Positions 22,981-31,633 of a stretch of DNA of 64,000 nt are shown one piece after another; the first letter of the stretch is position 1, and every line of letters begins with the position of its first letter. Below the pieces are notes generated by a model. It was not told where the DNA came from. It saw only the letters and a program-made list of their open reading frames with translations, and searched no databases. The stretch covers positions 1 through 64,000 of the forward strand of contig DHHM01000008.1 of NCBI GenBank assembly GCA_002403305.1, written 5' to 3'. A program made the translations under genes and the position numbers. The DNA is from Bacteroidales bacterium UBA4772 (lineage in GTDB: Bacteria; Bacteroidota; Bacteroidia; Bacteroidales; VadinHA17).

Positions 22981-23285
22981 TCCCAAGTCCTCACGGTTAT
23001 AATAGTGATTGAACTGCAGCATACTCCGCATCATGCCATCCCCGGCAAAAGTGCCCGACAAAACCTGCAAGGTTGGTTATTTGCGAGTTTCCAAAATAGG
23101 TATTACATTTCAATGCAGGATTTCACCGCGGATGATTTTTAATAAATAATCATGAGAGACAGCATGAAGGTTCAATGATTACGCAACCCGGCAAGACCAC
23201 GTCCCATCAGTTTGGTTGAATGAAAACCGGTCGGCGGTAAACGTTTTATCCCCACCTTTGTTTATTAAGAAAAAGACTTTTCATC

Positions 23286-25502
23286 ATGACCGATAAATCG
23301 TTTGCCATAGAGGGGATGAACTGCGCATCGTGTGCAGCTCATGTAGAGAAGGCTGCCGCAAAGGTTGACGGCATATCTTTTGCCAGCGTCAACCTGGCAA
23401 CGGAGCGGCTGACGGTAAAATTTGACGATAAGCGCACCTCCACCGGCCAGATCATTGATGCCGTCACCAGGGCAGGCTACAGGGCCATCGATGACGAGAA
23501 GGAGCGCAGGGCCAGGCGTTCGGAGACGAAGAAACTGAAGTCAAGGCTCATATGGTCAATTATATTCACTATCCCGCTTCTTACAGTAGCCATGGCAGCC
23601 ATGGCAGGGGCCAGTCTGCCGGCGTTTACAGACCCGGGATCAAACCCCCTTATATTTGCTCTCTTGCAGTTTACTCTGGCCACCGGAGTCATAGTGACAG
23701 GCCGTCACTTCTATACAGCCGGTACGAAGACCCTGCTGAAGGGTAATCCGGGTATGGATACCCTGGTAGCCATGGGCACAGCCGCGGCATACATATACAG
23801 TATTTATGCCACATTAAGGATTGCAGGGGGCGACAGTCACTTCGTCCACAACCTCTATTATGAATCGGCGGCAACTATTATAACACTGATACTCACCGGA
23901 CGTTACCTGGAATCGCGATCAAGGTCGAAGGCCGGCAGTGCCATCAGGGAGCTCCTCTCCCTCACTCCTCCCCTGGCCACCGTCATCCGCGACGGTAAGG
24001 AAAAGAGAGTGCCGGCAGCAAAGGTAGCAGAGGGAGACCTTCTTATAGTGAGGCCCGGCGAACGGTTCCCGGTTGACGGTGTCATAACTGAAGGAGAGAC
24101 ATCATCAGACGAATCGATGCTCACAGGAGAGAGCACACCTGTGGAGAAGAGCATTGGTTCGGAGGTAACCGGGGCAAGCATCAACATCAACGGTTCCGTG
24201 ACATACCGGGCTACACGCGTAGGCAGTGCCACCACCCTGGCACAGATAATCAAAATGGTGGAGGAGGCACAGGGATCAAAGGCGCCGATAGCAAGGCTGG
24301 CTGACAAAATATCAGGGATATTTGTCCCGGTGGTCATGCTTCTCGCCCTGCTGTCAGCTTCGGGCTGGCTCCTGGGTACGGGCGATTTCAGGCTCGCCTT
24401 TACAGTACTTATCTCCGTACTTATAATTGCATGTCCCTGTGCTCTCGGACTGGCTACCCCGGTAGCAGTGATGGTCGGCACGGGCAGAGGTGCCAGGCAC
24501 GGCATATTCATAAAGAGCGGAGCGGCACTCGAGACAGCCCGCAAGGCAACAGTGGTAGTGCTTGACAAGACAGGCACGATAACGACGGGCAGACATGCAG
24601 TCACGGACATTGTCCCCGCTGCGGGATCGGACAGGGAAGAGCTCCTGGCACTCGCAGCATCGGCAGAGAAGAGGTCAGAACACCCTGTTGCCGGGGCGGT
24701 GACAGAGTATGTGGAAGAGAACGGGATATCCACCGCGGCACCGGAGAGGTTCAGCGCACTGCCCGGATACGGAGTGGAAGCCTTTGCCAGCGGGAGACAC
24801 ATCCTTGCCGGCAACAGGCGGCTGATGAGGGAACGGAAGATTGATACTGCTGAGATGGAGACCGCAGCCGAATCCCTTGCTTCGGCAGGCAAAACAGTAC
24901 TCTTTGTGGCTGCTGATGGCATATGCCAGGGAGTGATAGCCGTCGCCGACACCATAAGAACAGACTCTGCGGAGGCTGTAAGGCAGATGAGCAAAATGGG
25001 ACTGGAGGTGATGATGATCACCGGTGACAGCGAGGCAACAGCAAAGCATATAGCAGAAGAAGCCGGCATAAGCAATGTCATTGCAGGCGTACTGCCCGGA
25101 GACAAGGCAGGAGAGATACGAAGAATAAAAAACAGCGGAGAAAGCGTCATCATGGTCGGCGACGGCATCAATGACGCCCCGGCACTTGCAACTGCTGATG
25201 TGGGCATAGCAATCGGTTCCGGTACAGATGTGGCTATGGAGGCGGCAGATGTGGTACTGATGAAGAGCGACCTGCGCGATGTCGTCACGACCCTGAAGCT
25301 GAGCCGCGCTACGATGCGAAACATTAAACAAAATCTCTTTTGGGCTTTCTTTTACAACATCCTCGGCATCCCGGTGGCCATGGGAGTCCTGCATCTCTTT
25401 GGCGGGCCGCTGCTGAACCCGATGATCGCTGCCGCCGCCATGAGCTTCAGCTCTGTCTCAGTGGTATGGAATGCATTGAGGCTCAGAAATATCAGGCTGT
25501 AA
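23286..25502 (+). CDS. copA: Copper-translocating P1B-type ATPase
   Basis: The 738-residue protein carries one N-terminal heavy-metal-associated domain (GMNCASC, residues 9-15). Eight transmembrane helices include the ion-binding CPC in IIACPCALGLATP (about 380-392). The phosphorylation site DKTGT (about 427), the HP motif in SEHPVAGA and GDGINDAPALA (about 625) follow. These define a Cu+-exporting P1B-1 ATPase in the inner membrane. No copper regulator or chaperone is adjacent, but a small secreted protein with acidic loops follows 115 bases downstream. Confidence 0.9.
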   Translation: MTDKSFAIEGMNCASCAAHVEKAAAKVDGISFASVNLATERLTVKFDDKRTSTGQIIDAVTRAGYRAIDDEKERRARRSETKKLKSRLIWSIIFTIPLLTVAMAAMAGASLPAFTDPGSNPLIFALLQFTLATGVIVTGRHFYTAGTKTLLKGNPGMDTLVAMGTAAAYIYSIYATLRIAGGDSHFVHNLYYESAATIITLILTGRYLESRSRSKAGSAIRELLSLTPPLATVIRDGKEKRVPAAKVAEGDLLIVRPGERFPVDGVITEGETSSDESMLTGESTPVEKSIGSEVTGASININGSVTYRATRVGSATTLAQIIKMVEEAQGSKAPIARLADKISGIFVPVVMLLALLSASGWLLGTGDFRLAFTVLISVLIIACPCALGLATPVAVMVGTGRGARHGIFIKSGAALETARKATVVVLDKTGTITTGRHAVTDIVPAAGSDREELLALAASAEKRSEHPVAGAVTEYVEENGISTAAPERFSALPGYGVEAFASGRHILAGNRRLMRERKIDTAEMETAAESLASAGKTVLFVAADGICQGVIAVADTIRTDSAEAVRQMSKMGLEVMMITGDSEATAKHIAEEAGISNVIAGVLPGDKAGEIRRIKNSGESVIMVGDGINDAPALATADVGIAIGSGTDVAMEAADVVLMKSDLRDVVTTLKLSRATMRNIKQNLFWAFFYNILGIPVAMGVLHLFGGPLLNPMIAAAAMSFSSVSVVWNALRLRNIRL

Positions 25503-25617
25503 TATAATGTTTATTTATTTTTTCTGTTACCTGCGTTAAACCTTTTGTGATTGTTTTCATCAGAGTAAATGTAAACAGAAAACAAACAAAACAAGTAATA
25601 ACGAAAAACAAGTAAAC

Positions 25618-26046
25618 ATGAAAACAAGACTATTTTTTACGGTAGCAGCGTTCATAGCAATGACGGCAATAGCCACGGCACAGACTGCACAGCAGAATCC
25701 GGAGCAGATCGGCAGAGGTCGTGCAGCAGGCAATGTTTATGTCGATGCTGACAAGGACGGCGTTTGCGACAATTACACAAACGGAACCCGCATGGGCCGC
25801 AGGGCCTACTCGGCAGGAGCCAACCAGGCAGCAACCAACCGCGGTCCGGGTCAGGGTCAGGGATTGGCTCAGGGCCCGAGAAACGGACAGGGAAGAGCAG
25901 CAATGGCCGGTCAGGGAAGAGGAATGGGCCGTGCCACCGGCACCGCTCCGGGAAGAGGCCGTTTTAACGGTAAAGGTCCTGCATTCGTCGATGCGAATAA
26001 CGACGGTGTATGCGATAACGTGGAGACAGCACCCGCAAAGAAATAA
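25618..26046 (+). CDS. Small secreted protein with two EF-hand-like loops
   Basis: A signal peptide (1-21, ending ATAQ) leads a 120-residue mature protein. Two nearly identical acidic loops, VDADKDGVCDN (about 42-52) and VDANNDGVCDN (about 122-132), flank a Gly/Gln/Arg-rich low-complexity centre with GQG repeats. The DxDxDG pattern is that of EF-hand or dockerin calcium loops, each here with a Cys after the DGV. It may bind metal in the periplasm. Its position after copA hints at copper or metal stress, which is an inference. It is followed by a clear terminator. Confidence 0.75.
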   Translation: MKTRLFFTVAAFIAMTAIATAQTAQQNPEQIGRGRAAGNVYVDADKDGVCDNYTNGTRMGRRAYSAGANQAATNRGPGQGQGLAQGPRNGQGRAAMAGQGRGMGRATGTAPGRGRFNGKGPAFVDANNDGVCDNVETAPAKK

Positions 26047-26070
26047 GCATCACCCGATAATGCATGAAAG

Positions 26071-26098
26071 AGAGACCCTGACCGGTCTCTTTTTTTTT
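26071..26098 (+). terminator. Intrinsic terminator after the EF-hand-like gene
   Basis: AGAGACC (26071-26077) pairs with GGTCTCT (26084-26090) over a 6-base loop, followed by eight more T residues. It lies 25 bases after the stop codon. Confidence 0.85.
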
Positions 26099-26241
26099 GC
26101 ACCATATTGCCGGCCACCTTAAATCGAACATCCAAAATCCCTTGTCACACATTGATTCTCCCCATTTTTACAAATCGAAAATCGCACATCGAAAATCCGT
26201 AAAGTTTTTAAATCTATTGGCCTAAGTGCCATACAGTCAAT

Positions 26242-26369
26242 TTCTTAATTCTTAATTCTTAATTCTTAATTCCTCCCACTACTGCCTCCTACCTGCAATC
26301 AGGCCCCTTCGCTATCCCGACCTACAAGGTCGGGACTTAACGCTCGGCCCCCTATTGCCTGATCGCATT
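26242..26369 (-). repeat. Interspersed repeat, left inverted copy
   Basis: About 125 bases made of tandem TTCTTAA units, a CTGCCTCCTACCTGCAATC stretch, a GTCGGGA hairpin and an AGGCAAT end (read from the + strand left to right). The reverse complement recurs at 30716-30843 with roughly 85-90% identity by eye. It fills most of the 376-base gap 26047-26422, together with the repeats at 26380-26418; no gene is seen there. Confidence 0.75.
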
Positions 26370-26379
26370 TCTATACTAA

Positions 26380-26418
26380 CTTTATCCTTTATCCTTTAAC
26401 CTTTATCCTTTAACCTTC
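26380..26418 (+). repeat. Short tandem CCTTTA-type repeats
   Basis: Five or so imperfect units of the type YYTTTATC/YTTTAAC lie immediately before the TTG start of the glycosyltransferase gene, where they would overlap its promoter or ribosome site. Length changes here could alter expression, but this is speculation. Confidence 0.5.
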
Positions 26419-26422
26419 AATC

Positions 26423-28606
26423 TTGTACCTGAGCATAATCATTCCGATGTACAACGAAGCCGGCGCCATCACCGTGACGCTGGAGAGGGTCATCAATACC
26501 GTGATGCCGGATTTCGTCCGTCAGGTTGAGGTGATAATCGTTGACGACTGTTCGACGGATGATTCGGCCATACTGGCAGAGAGATTCAGCACTGAAGCAG
26601 CGAATATCAGGGTGATCAGGCTCAACATCAATGGCGGAAAGGGTGCCGCGGTAGCTGCAGGGGCAGATGCAGCCAGGGGTGATACAATACTTGTGCAGGA
26701 TGCAGACCTGGAGCTGGATCCCGCAGATATTCCGGCACTCCTGAAGGAGTACCATGAGGGAGAGAAGGAAATTGTGAGCGGCACCAGGTTCCGGAGCGGC
26801 AGGCGGTACCGGGGTCATGCCGGCCCGGCCGTCACTGTCAACAGGCTGCTCGCGTCCGTTGCCTCCCGGATGACAGGAAGAAAAATTACAGACCTGACCT
26901 GCGGCTACAAGCTCTTCAGCAAGGCTCTCTACAATAAGCTAAATCTTAAGGAGAATGGCTTCGGCTTTGAGACTGAACTGATGATCAGGGCATTGCATGA
27001 CAGAGACATATCTTACGGCGAAACAGATGTAACCTACCTGCCCAGAAAACGGCAGGAGGGCAAGAAGATCAGGATAAGCGACGGGCTTGCCATCACCGGA
27101 AACATTTTCAGGTATGGCCTGCATGGAAGAGACTGGCGGTCAGCGCTGACCATTGCCTTCATCATCATATTCATGACGGTCAATATGCTCAGTGTAAAAC
27201 ACTGGAGAGATGAGCGAAGGGTCATCGAGTGGGATGCAATAAGCTATTATGCGTACCTCCCTGCAGCTTTCATTTATCATGATCTCTCCCTGGGCTTTGC
27301 AGATGGCTATGAGGGCCCTCATAAACTGCTTGTCTGGCCTGAGAAGGGCCCAGGGGACAAGTATGTTATCAAGACAACCATGGGACTCTCCATCCTATGG
27401 CTGCCCTTTTTTCTTGCCGGCCATGTCGCTGCCCTCATTTCGGGAGCCGATGCCGGCGGATACAGTGAGCCATACAAATTCTTCCTCCTTGTCTCCGCGT
27501 TGCTGTTCCTGCTCACAGGACTGATCTATCTTCGAAAAATACTGCTGACACAAGCAACAGATAAAATAACAGCACTGATACTGGCCGCCTTCGCCTTTGG
27601 CACCAACCTCTACTGGTACACTCTCTTCCAGGGCACGATGGCACATGTATACAATTTTGCACTCATAAGTGCATTTATTTGGTATTCAATAGAATGGCAT
27701 GACATTCAGACTAGAGGATCAAGTACCGCCCACACAAAATCCGGCTGGGGTGATATCTTCAGGAGGCATGAATCCCGGAGAGGGTGGAACGGGGAACAGA
27801 TTTCGGGAAAAAATAAAAAGACGGACAGGGGATTATGGCCGGCTGCCAGGCTCGGACTGTTGCTGGGGTTGATTTCACTCATCAGGCCTACCAATATCAT
27901 CATCGTAATCTTCTTCCTCCTGTATGGAGTGATCACATGGAACCAGATGAGGGAGAGGGCTTCCGCATTCATAAGAGACTTCAGGCTGCTGCTCCTCATG
28001 GCCGTGATGGCAGTTATCATCTGGTTGCCACAGATGGTCTACTGGAAGGAGATGACAGGTCACTGGCTCTGGTTCTCCTACGGAAGTGACGAACGTTTCT
28101 TCTTCGGTGATCCGGCAATAGTGAAGGGGCTTTTCAGCTGGCGCAAGGGGCTTTTCATCTATACTCCGCTCATGATCATCTCATTCACCGGCATCATTGC
28201 ACTCTGGATCAGGAGATCACCCCACGCCCTGGCTGTCACGGCATTCGTCCCGCTGAACATCTATATCATCTTCTCATGGTGGTGCTGGTGGTATGGCGGT
28301 GGTTTCGGCCAGCGGGCCTTCATCGACAGCTATGCACTGATGGCTGTCGCAGCTGCCGCGTTGCTCTCGCAGTCATTTTCAGCCGGCAGGAGATTTTTCA
28401 GGGTCGCAGTCATGACAGCCTTCCTGCTTTTTGCCACCCTGGGCATCTTCAACAACATACAATACTATCACGGAGCCATCCACTGGGACTCCATGACCAG
28501 GGAGGCCTGGGTCGATTCCTTCGGCCGCGTCAGGCCGTCCGCACGGTTCAATGACCTTCTCGAGGCTCCTGACTATGAGATGGCTAAAAAGGGCGCCGAC
28601 AGATAA
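26423..28606 (+). CDS. GT2 glycosyltransferase fused to a multi-span membrane domain
   Basis: Residues 1-230 are a family 2 glycosyltransferase of the dolichol-phosphate-mannose synthase type: LSIIIPMYNEA, IVDDCSTDD, GKGAAVAAG and the DxD-like QDADLELDP. From about residue 245 a long polytopic domain of about 10 helices follows, reminiscent of GT-C or lipid-linked sugar processing proteins (WLPFFLAGH, FGQRAFIDSY). It may make and use a polyprenyl-linked sugar in one polypeptide. The TTG start is the only one that keeps the full GT motif. No sugar-gene neighbours are present; it stands alone between repeats. Confidence 0.75.
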   Translation: MYLSIIIPMYNEAGAITVTLERVINTVMPDFVRQVEVIIVDDCSTDDSAILAERFSTEAANIRVIRLNINGGKGAAVAAGADAARGDTILVQDADLELDPADIPALLKEYHEGEKEIVSGTRFRSGRRYRGHAGPAVTVNRLLASVASRMTGRKITDLTCGYKLFSKALYNKLNLKENGFGFETELMIRALHDRDISYGETDVTYLPRKRQEGKKIRISDGLAITGNIFRYGLHGRDWRSALTIAFIIIFMTVNMLSVKHWRDERRVIEWDAISYYAYLPAAFIYHDLSLGFADGYEGPHKLLVWPEKGPGDKYVIKTTMGLSILWLPFFLAGHVAALISGADAGGYSEPYKFFLLVSALLFLLTGLIYLRKILLTQATDKITALILAAFAFGTNLYWYTLFQGTMAHVYNFALISAFIWYSIEWHDIQTRGSSTAHTKSGWGDIFRRHESRRGWNGEQISGKNKKTDRGLWPAARLGLLLGLISLIRPTNIIIVIFFLLYGVITWNQMRERASAFIRDFRLLLLMAVMAVIIWLPQMVYWKEMTGHWLWFSYGSDERFFFGDPAIVKGLFSWRKGLFIYTPLMIISFTGIIALWIRRSPHALAVTAFVPLNIYIIFSWWCWWYGGGFGQRAFIDSYALMAVAAAALLSQSFSAGRRFFRVAVMTAFLLFATLGIFNNIQYYHGAIHWDSMTREAWVDSFGRVRPSARFNDLLEAPDYEMAKKGADR

Positions 28607-28702
28607 TATCCTGCCGGCAGCCCTGCAAACCAATTAACACAAGATCTTTCGAATCGTCTCAGGCGAAAAGCCTTCAACTGCATGATTTATAGCCACTGTA
28701 TG

Positions 28703-28830
28703 CCATTGGCATGGTTCTCTCAGATGGCTGGATGCCACCTGTAAAATGCCCCATTGGCGTGGTTCTCTCAGATGGCTGGATACCGCCTGTAAAATGCCAT
28801 TGGCGATGTTCTCCCGGATACCTGACTGAA
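28703..28830 (+). repeat. Degenerate tandem repeat array, 46-48 bp period
   Basis: Three units begin with CCATTGGC at 28703, 28751 and 28797 and continue GGTTCTCTCAGATGGCTGG, with the last unit diverged (GTTCTCCCGGATACC). There are no unique spacers, so this is not CRISPR. It fills the gap between the glycosyltransferase and thioredoxin genes; the motif resembles the array at 22815-22980. Confidence 0.65.
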
Positions 28831-28851
28831 GCATGCTGATTGTTGCCTCTG

Positions 28852-29274
28852 TTACTGAGCTTTCTCTATGCTTGAGATGATGTAATCCTTCTGCTTCACG
28901 CCTATGATCCGCTCCACCTCCTTGCCGTCCCTGAAGAGAATCATGGTAGGGATGTTCCTGATACCGTATTTGGAAGCTATCTGCTGATGTTCATCAACAT
29001 TCAGCTTATAAACGGTAGCCTTATCTTCGGTGGCTTCTGCCACATCATTCAGTATCGGGGCCATCATCTTGCACGGCATGCACCAGTCGGCCCAGAAGTC
29101 GACTAGAACCACCCCGCTCTTTGTCTTGTGGGCAAAGTTCTGGGCTGTAAGGTGTTCAATCAGTTCGCTGTCGGCCACTGCCGGTGTGTTCTTCATCTTA
29201 TTGTATGAACGCATCACCAGAATCGCCAGTACGGCTATCACAACAAGTGCTATTATAAGTCCTTTCATTTTCAT
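28852..29274 (-). CDS. Membrane-anchored thioredoxin
   Basis: Residues 5-20 form an N-terminal membrane anchor. The rest is a standard thioredoxin domain with the WCMPC active site (C65/C68) and the cis-Pro in RNIPTMILF. The extra-cytoplasmic or membrane location suggests that it reduces envelope disulfides or passes electrons from a reductase. It is the last gene of the trx-like, trxB, trx row on the - strand, about 100 bases after trxB. Confidence 0.85.
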   Translation of the reverse strand: MKMKGLIIALVVIAVLAILVMRSYNKMKNTPAVADSELIEHLTAQNFAHKTKSGVVLVDFWADWCMPCKMMAPILNDVAEATEDKATVYKLNVDEHQQIASKYGIRNIPTMILFRDGKEVERIIGVKQKDYIISSIEKAQ

Positions 29275-29376
29275 AATTATATAAGTAAGTTTTTGCTTTT
29301 ATGATCGAATTCCCATGTAAATGAAATGGATTTTACGGGTGTCTCTGTTTTCATAACATGCGGTTTCCGACTATAA

Positions 29377-30315
29377 TTATTTTCTCTTAAGTGAATGAAG
29401 GTAATCGGCAGCAGCCAGTGCCGCCACCGTACCGTCGGCCACGGCCGTGGTCACCTGACGGTAACGCTTGACGGCAGCATCACCGGCAGCATAGACACCC
29501 TCAATGTTTGTTGACATGTCAGGGCCGGTAATGATCTCGCCCATCTCATTGAGGCCAACGAGGCCCTCCAGAGACTCTGTGTTGGGCACATATCCTATGA
29601 AGATGAATACCCCGTCAGTCGTGAAGTCGCTTACATCACCCGTCAGCAGGTTCCTGATCTTCACCCCCTTAAGCTTCTCATTGCCATAAAATGAGTCGAT
29701 GGTTGACGACATAATGAAGCTGATTTTCGGATTGGCCTTTGCCTCTTCCACTGCATATTCGAAAGCCTGGAAGTGGTCAAACTGATGGACCACCGTTACC
29801 CTGGTGGCATAATTGGTGAGTGATACAGCCTCCTCCAATGCCGAGTTGCCTCCGCCGACGACCACTATCTCCTTTCCTGTAAAGAAGTCGCCGTCACAGG
29901 TGGCACAGTATGAGATGCCTCTGCCCTTGAAGGTATCCTCTCCGGGGACGCCAAGGGTGCGCGATCGGCCGCCGGGAGCCAGTATCACGGCGTCAGAGGT
30001 GTATGTATGACCGTCAGCGGTGGTGACACTCTTCGTTGCGCCCGCAAGGTCGAATGAGCTGATCTCGACATTCCCTTTCACCATGGCGCCGAAGGATGTT
30101 GCCTGCTTCTTCATCACCGAGCCCAGCATGTAACCGTTGATCTTTTCAATACCGGGGTAGTTGGCGATCTCATGGGTCAATGTCATCTGTCCGCCCGGCG
30201 TACCCTCCGTCAGCACCAGCGTTCTGAGCCTGGCACGGGAGAGATAGATCGCAGCTGTCAGTCCGGCTGGACCGCCACCCAGGATAATGACATCGTAATG
30301 ATTGCTGTTCTCCAT
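29377..30315 (-). CDS. trxB: Thioredoxin reductase
   Basis: The 312-residue protein has an N-terminal FAD site (ILGGGPAGLTAAIYLSRA), the redox CATCD at about residue 137, an NAD(P) site GGGNSALEEA and a C-terminal GDAAVKRYRQVTTAVADG FAD motif. It reduces thioredoxin with NAD(P)H. It starts 3 bases after the stop of the upstream thioredoxin-like gene, suggesting one transcript. Confidence 0.92.
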   Translation of the reverse strand: MENSNHYDVIILGGGPAGLTAAIYLSRARLRTLVLTEGTPGGQMTLTHEIANYPGIEKINGYMLGSVMKKQATSFGAMVKGNVEISSFDLAGATKSVTTADGHTYTSDAVILAPGGRSRTLGVPGEDTFKGRGISYCATCDGDFFTGKEIVVVGGGNSALEEAVSLTNYATRVTVVHQFDHFQAFEYAVEEAKANPKISFIMSSTIDSFYGNEKLKGVKIRNLLTGDVSDFTTDGVFIFIGYVPNTESLEGLVGLNEMGEIITGPDMSTNIEGVYAAGDAAVKRYRQVTTAVADGTVAALAAADYLHSLKRK

Positions 30316-30318
30316 TGC

Positions 30319-30672
30319 CTATGCGTTGGGCTGGCCAAACTCGCTATCGAGGACTGCTTTCACCTGCGACATGTTCTGTATGCTAGTGGTGGCCTTCACC
30401 ATCTTGCCGTTCTTATAGTATACCGTATATGGCAATCCCATGAACCCGCGTGTGAGCGGCGCATTGCGTATTACCTGGGCCTCAGGATTGTCAAACTCCA
30501 TGTCAAAGAACTTAACATGAGTGTAAACCGGTTCAAGTTCTTCCATGATGCTGTATACAGGGATACACATGGGGCCCATCCTGCCGCAGCATACCATTAC
30601 ATTCTCATTCTCACTGAGGATTTTTTCGAGCTGCGCAGCAGTCTCGACATGATTCAAATTCGTGTATAACAT
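30319..30672 (-). CDS. Atypical thioredoxin-fold protein (CGRMGPMC motif)
   Basis: The 117-residue protein has the thioredoxin-like order: a helix, the strand NVMVCCG, an active-site-like segment, then FFDMEFDNPEAQVI and the cis-Pro in FMGLPYTVYYKNGKMV. Instead of CxxC it has C28-C29-G-R-M-G-P-M-C36. The spacing could still allow a disulfide, but not a normal dithiol site. It is the first gene of the trxB operon, so it is a likely substrate or partner of TrxB. Confidence 0.8.
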   Translation of the reverse strand: MLYTNLNHVETAAQLEKILSENENVMVCCGRMGPMCIPVYSIMEELEPVYTHVKFFDMEFDNPEAQVIRNAPLTRGFMGLPYTVYYKNGKMVKATTSIQNMSQVKAVLDSEFGQPNA

Positions 30673-30715
30673 ATTGATGTTTGTTTGTTTGATTACTAAT
30701 TAATTCTCTTTAAGA

Positions 30716-30843
30716 GGCAATAGGCAGCAGAGGGGCGAGCGTTAAGTCCCGACTTGGTAGGTCGGGATAGCGAAGGAGCCGGATTGCAGGCAGTAGGCAG
30801 TAGTGAGAGGAATTAAGAATTAAGAATTAAGAATTAAGAATTT
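30716..30843 (+). repeat. Interspersed repeat, right inverted copy
   Basis: This is the inverted partner of 26242-26369: AGGCAATAGG, GAGCGTTAAGTCCCGAC, GGTCGGGATAGCGAAGG, GATTGCAGG and tandem TTAAGAA units. The two copies flank the 4.3-kb segment holding the glycosyltransferase and thioredoxin genes. It occupies part of the 332-base gap 30673-31004. Confidence 0.75.
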
Positions 30844-30889
30844 GATTACAAGTAACATAGGTTGATAGAATAACCGACTTTAAGGACAT

Positions 30890-31003
30890 TCGACTTTACA
30901 GACTTTCGACTTTCCTGCCCTCCGACTCTGTCGGACGAAGCCCGCTACGTCGGACGCAGTCCGAAGCCTTGGCAGAGGAGGGAGGCTTTCGACCTTACGG
31001 ACT
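30890..31003 (+). repeat. Interspersed repeat family 2, copy 1
   Basis: The tract CGACTTTACAGACTTTC, CCTGCCCTCCGACTC and GTCGGACGAAG is shared with 32438-32582 in the same orientation. Both copies lie just downstream of the stop codon of a leftward gene (OsmC here, GH2 there). They could act as 3' end structures or simply be an interspersed repeat. Confidence 0.6.
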
Positions 31004-31004
31004 T

Positions 31005-31421
31005 TCAGACTATCTTTATTTCGTGCGTCAGATCTATCCCTGCCTTGCGATATACCGCCGATACGCCGCAGTAACGCTCCTCCGAAAGACTTACAGCTTT
31101 CTCCAGCTTATCCATATCAAGGTCTTTCCCACGGAACTCGTATATAACCTTTATTTTATAGTAGGTTTTCGGATGTTCGTCAGTGGTATCACCCTCAACT
31201 ACAACATTGAAATATTCAATTTCCTGGCGCATCTTTTTCAGGAGGGATACCACATCCATACCAGTACATCCTGCCAAGGCTGCAAGCATCAGGGGCTTGG
31301 GCCGGGGACCGGAATTACCGCCTCCGACACTCTCGTCGGCGTCAATCATGAAGTGGTGCCCGTTTACTTCCGTTTCAAACTGCATATTGCCTTTCCAGGT
31401 CGATTCTACTCTGCTTTTCAT
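31005..31421 (-). CDS. OsmC-family peroxide/redox protein
   Basis: The 138-residue protein matches the OsmC/Ohr fold: GGGNSGPRPKPLMLAALAGCTGMDVVSLLKKM (with one conserved Cys), then the second Cys in ERYCGVSAVYRKAG. OsmC proteins reduce organic peroxides with these two cysteines. It is divergent from the Crp/Fnr gene, with about 210 bases between, and may be regulated by it. Confidence 0.85.
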   Translation of the reverse strand: MKSRVESTWKGNMQFETEVNGHHFMIDADESVGGGNSGPRPKPLMLAALAGCTGMDVVSLLKKMRQEIEYFNVVVEGDTTDEHPKTYYKIKVIYEFRGKDLDMDKLEKAVSLSEERYCGVSAVYRKAGIDLTHEIKIV

Positions 31422-31633
31422 TTATGGTTCGTTAAAATTATCTGCAAAGGTAACCCTGATCAGGCTGGTATCTGTTTCCACCGGTGACTTATACATCATT
31501 AACTGAACTGAAACAGGACAATAAAAAAAATGACCCCGATCAACTCTAAATCATCAACCTCCTGATTCGTAACAAGATAACAACCTGTCGCTGAAACGAC
31601 GTTTATTTGTACATTTGTCATTCAAATGCAGAG

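Noticed and set aside
22807..23142. 111-residue frame with internal repeats
   Set aside because: It is a translation of the degenerate DNA repeats; no plausible domain or signal and a different frame is open on the other strand too.
23903..25324. 473-residue antisense frame within copA
   Set aside because: Low-complexity Ser/Ala-rich shadow of a high-GC gene; the + strand protein has all P-type ATPase motifs.
28703..28830. CRISPR array
   Set aside because: Repeat units follow one another without unique spacers and there are no cas genes.
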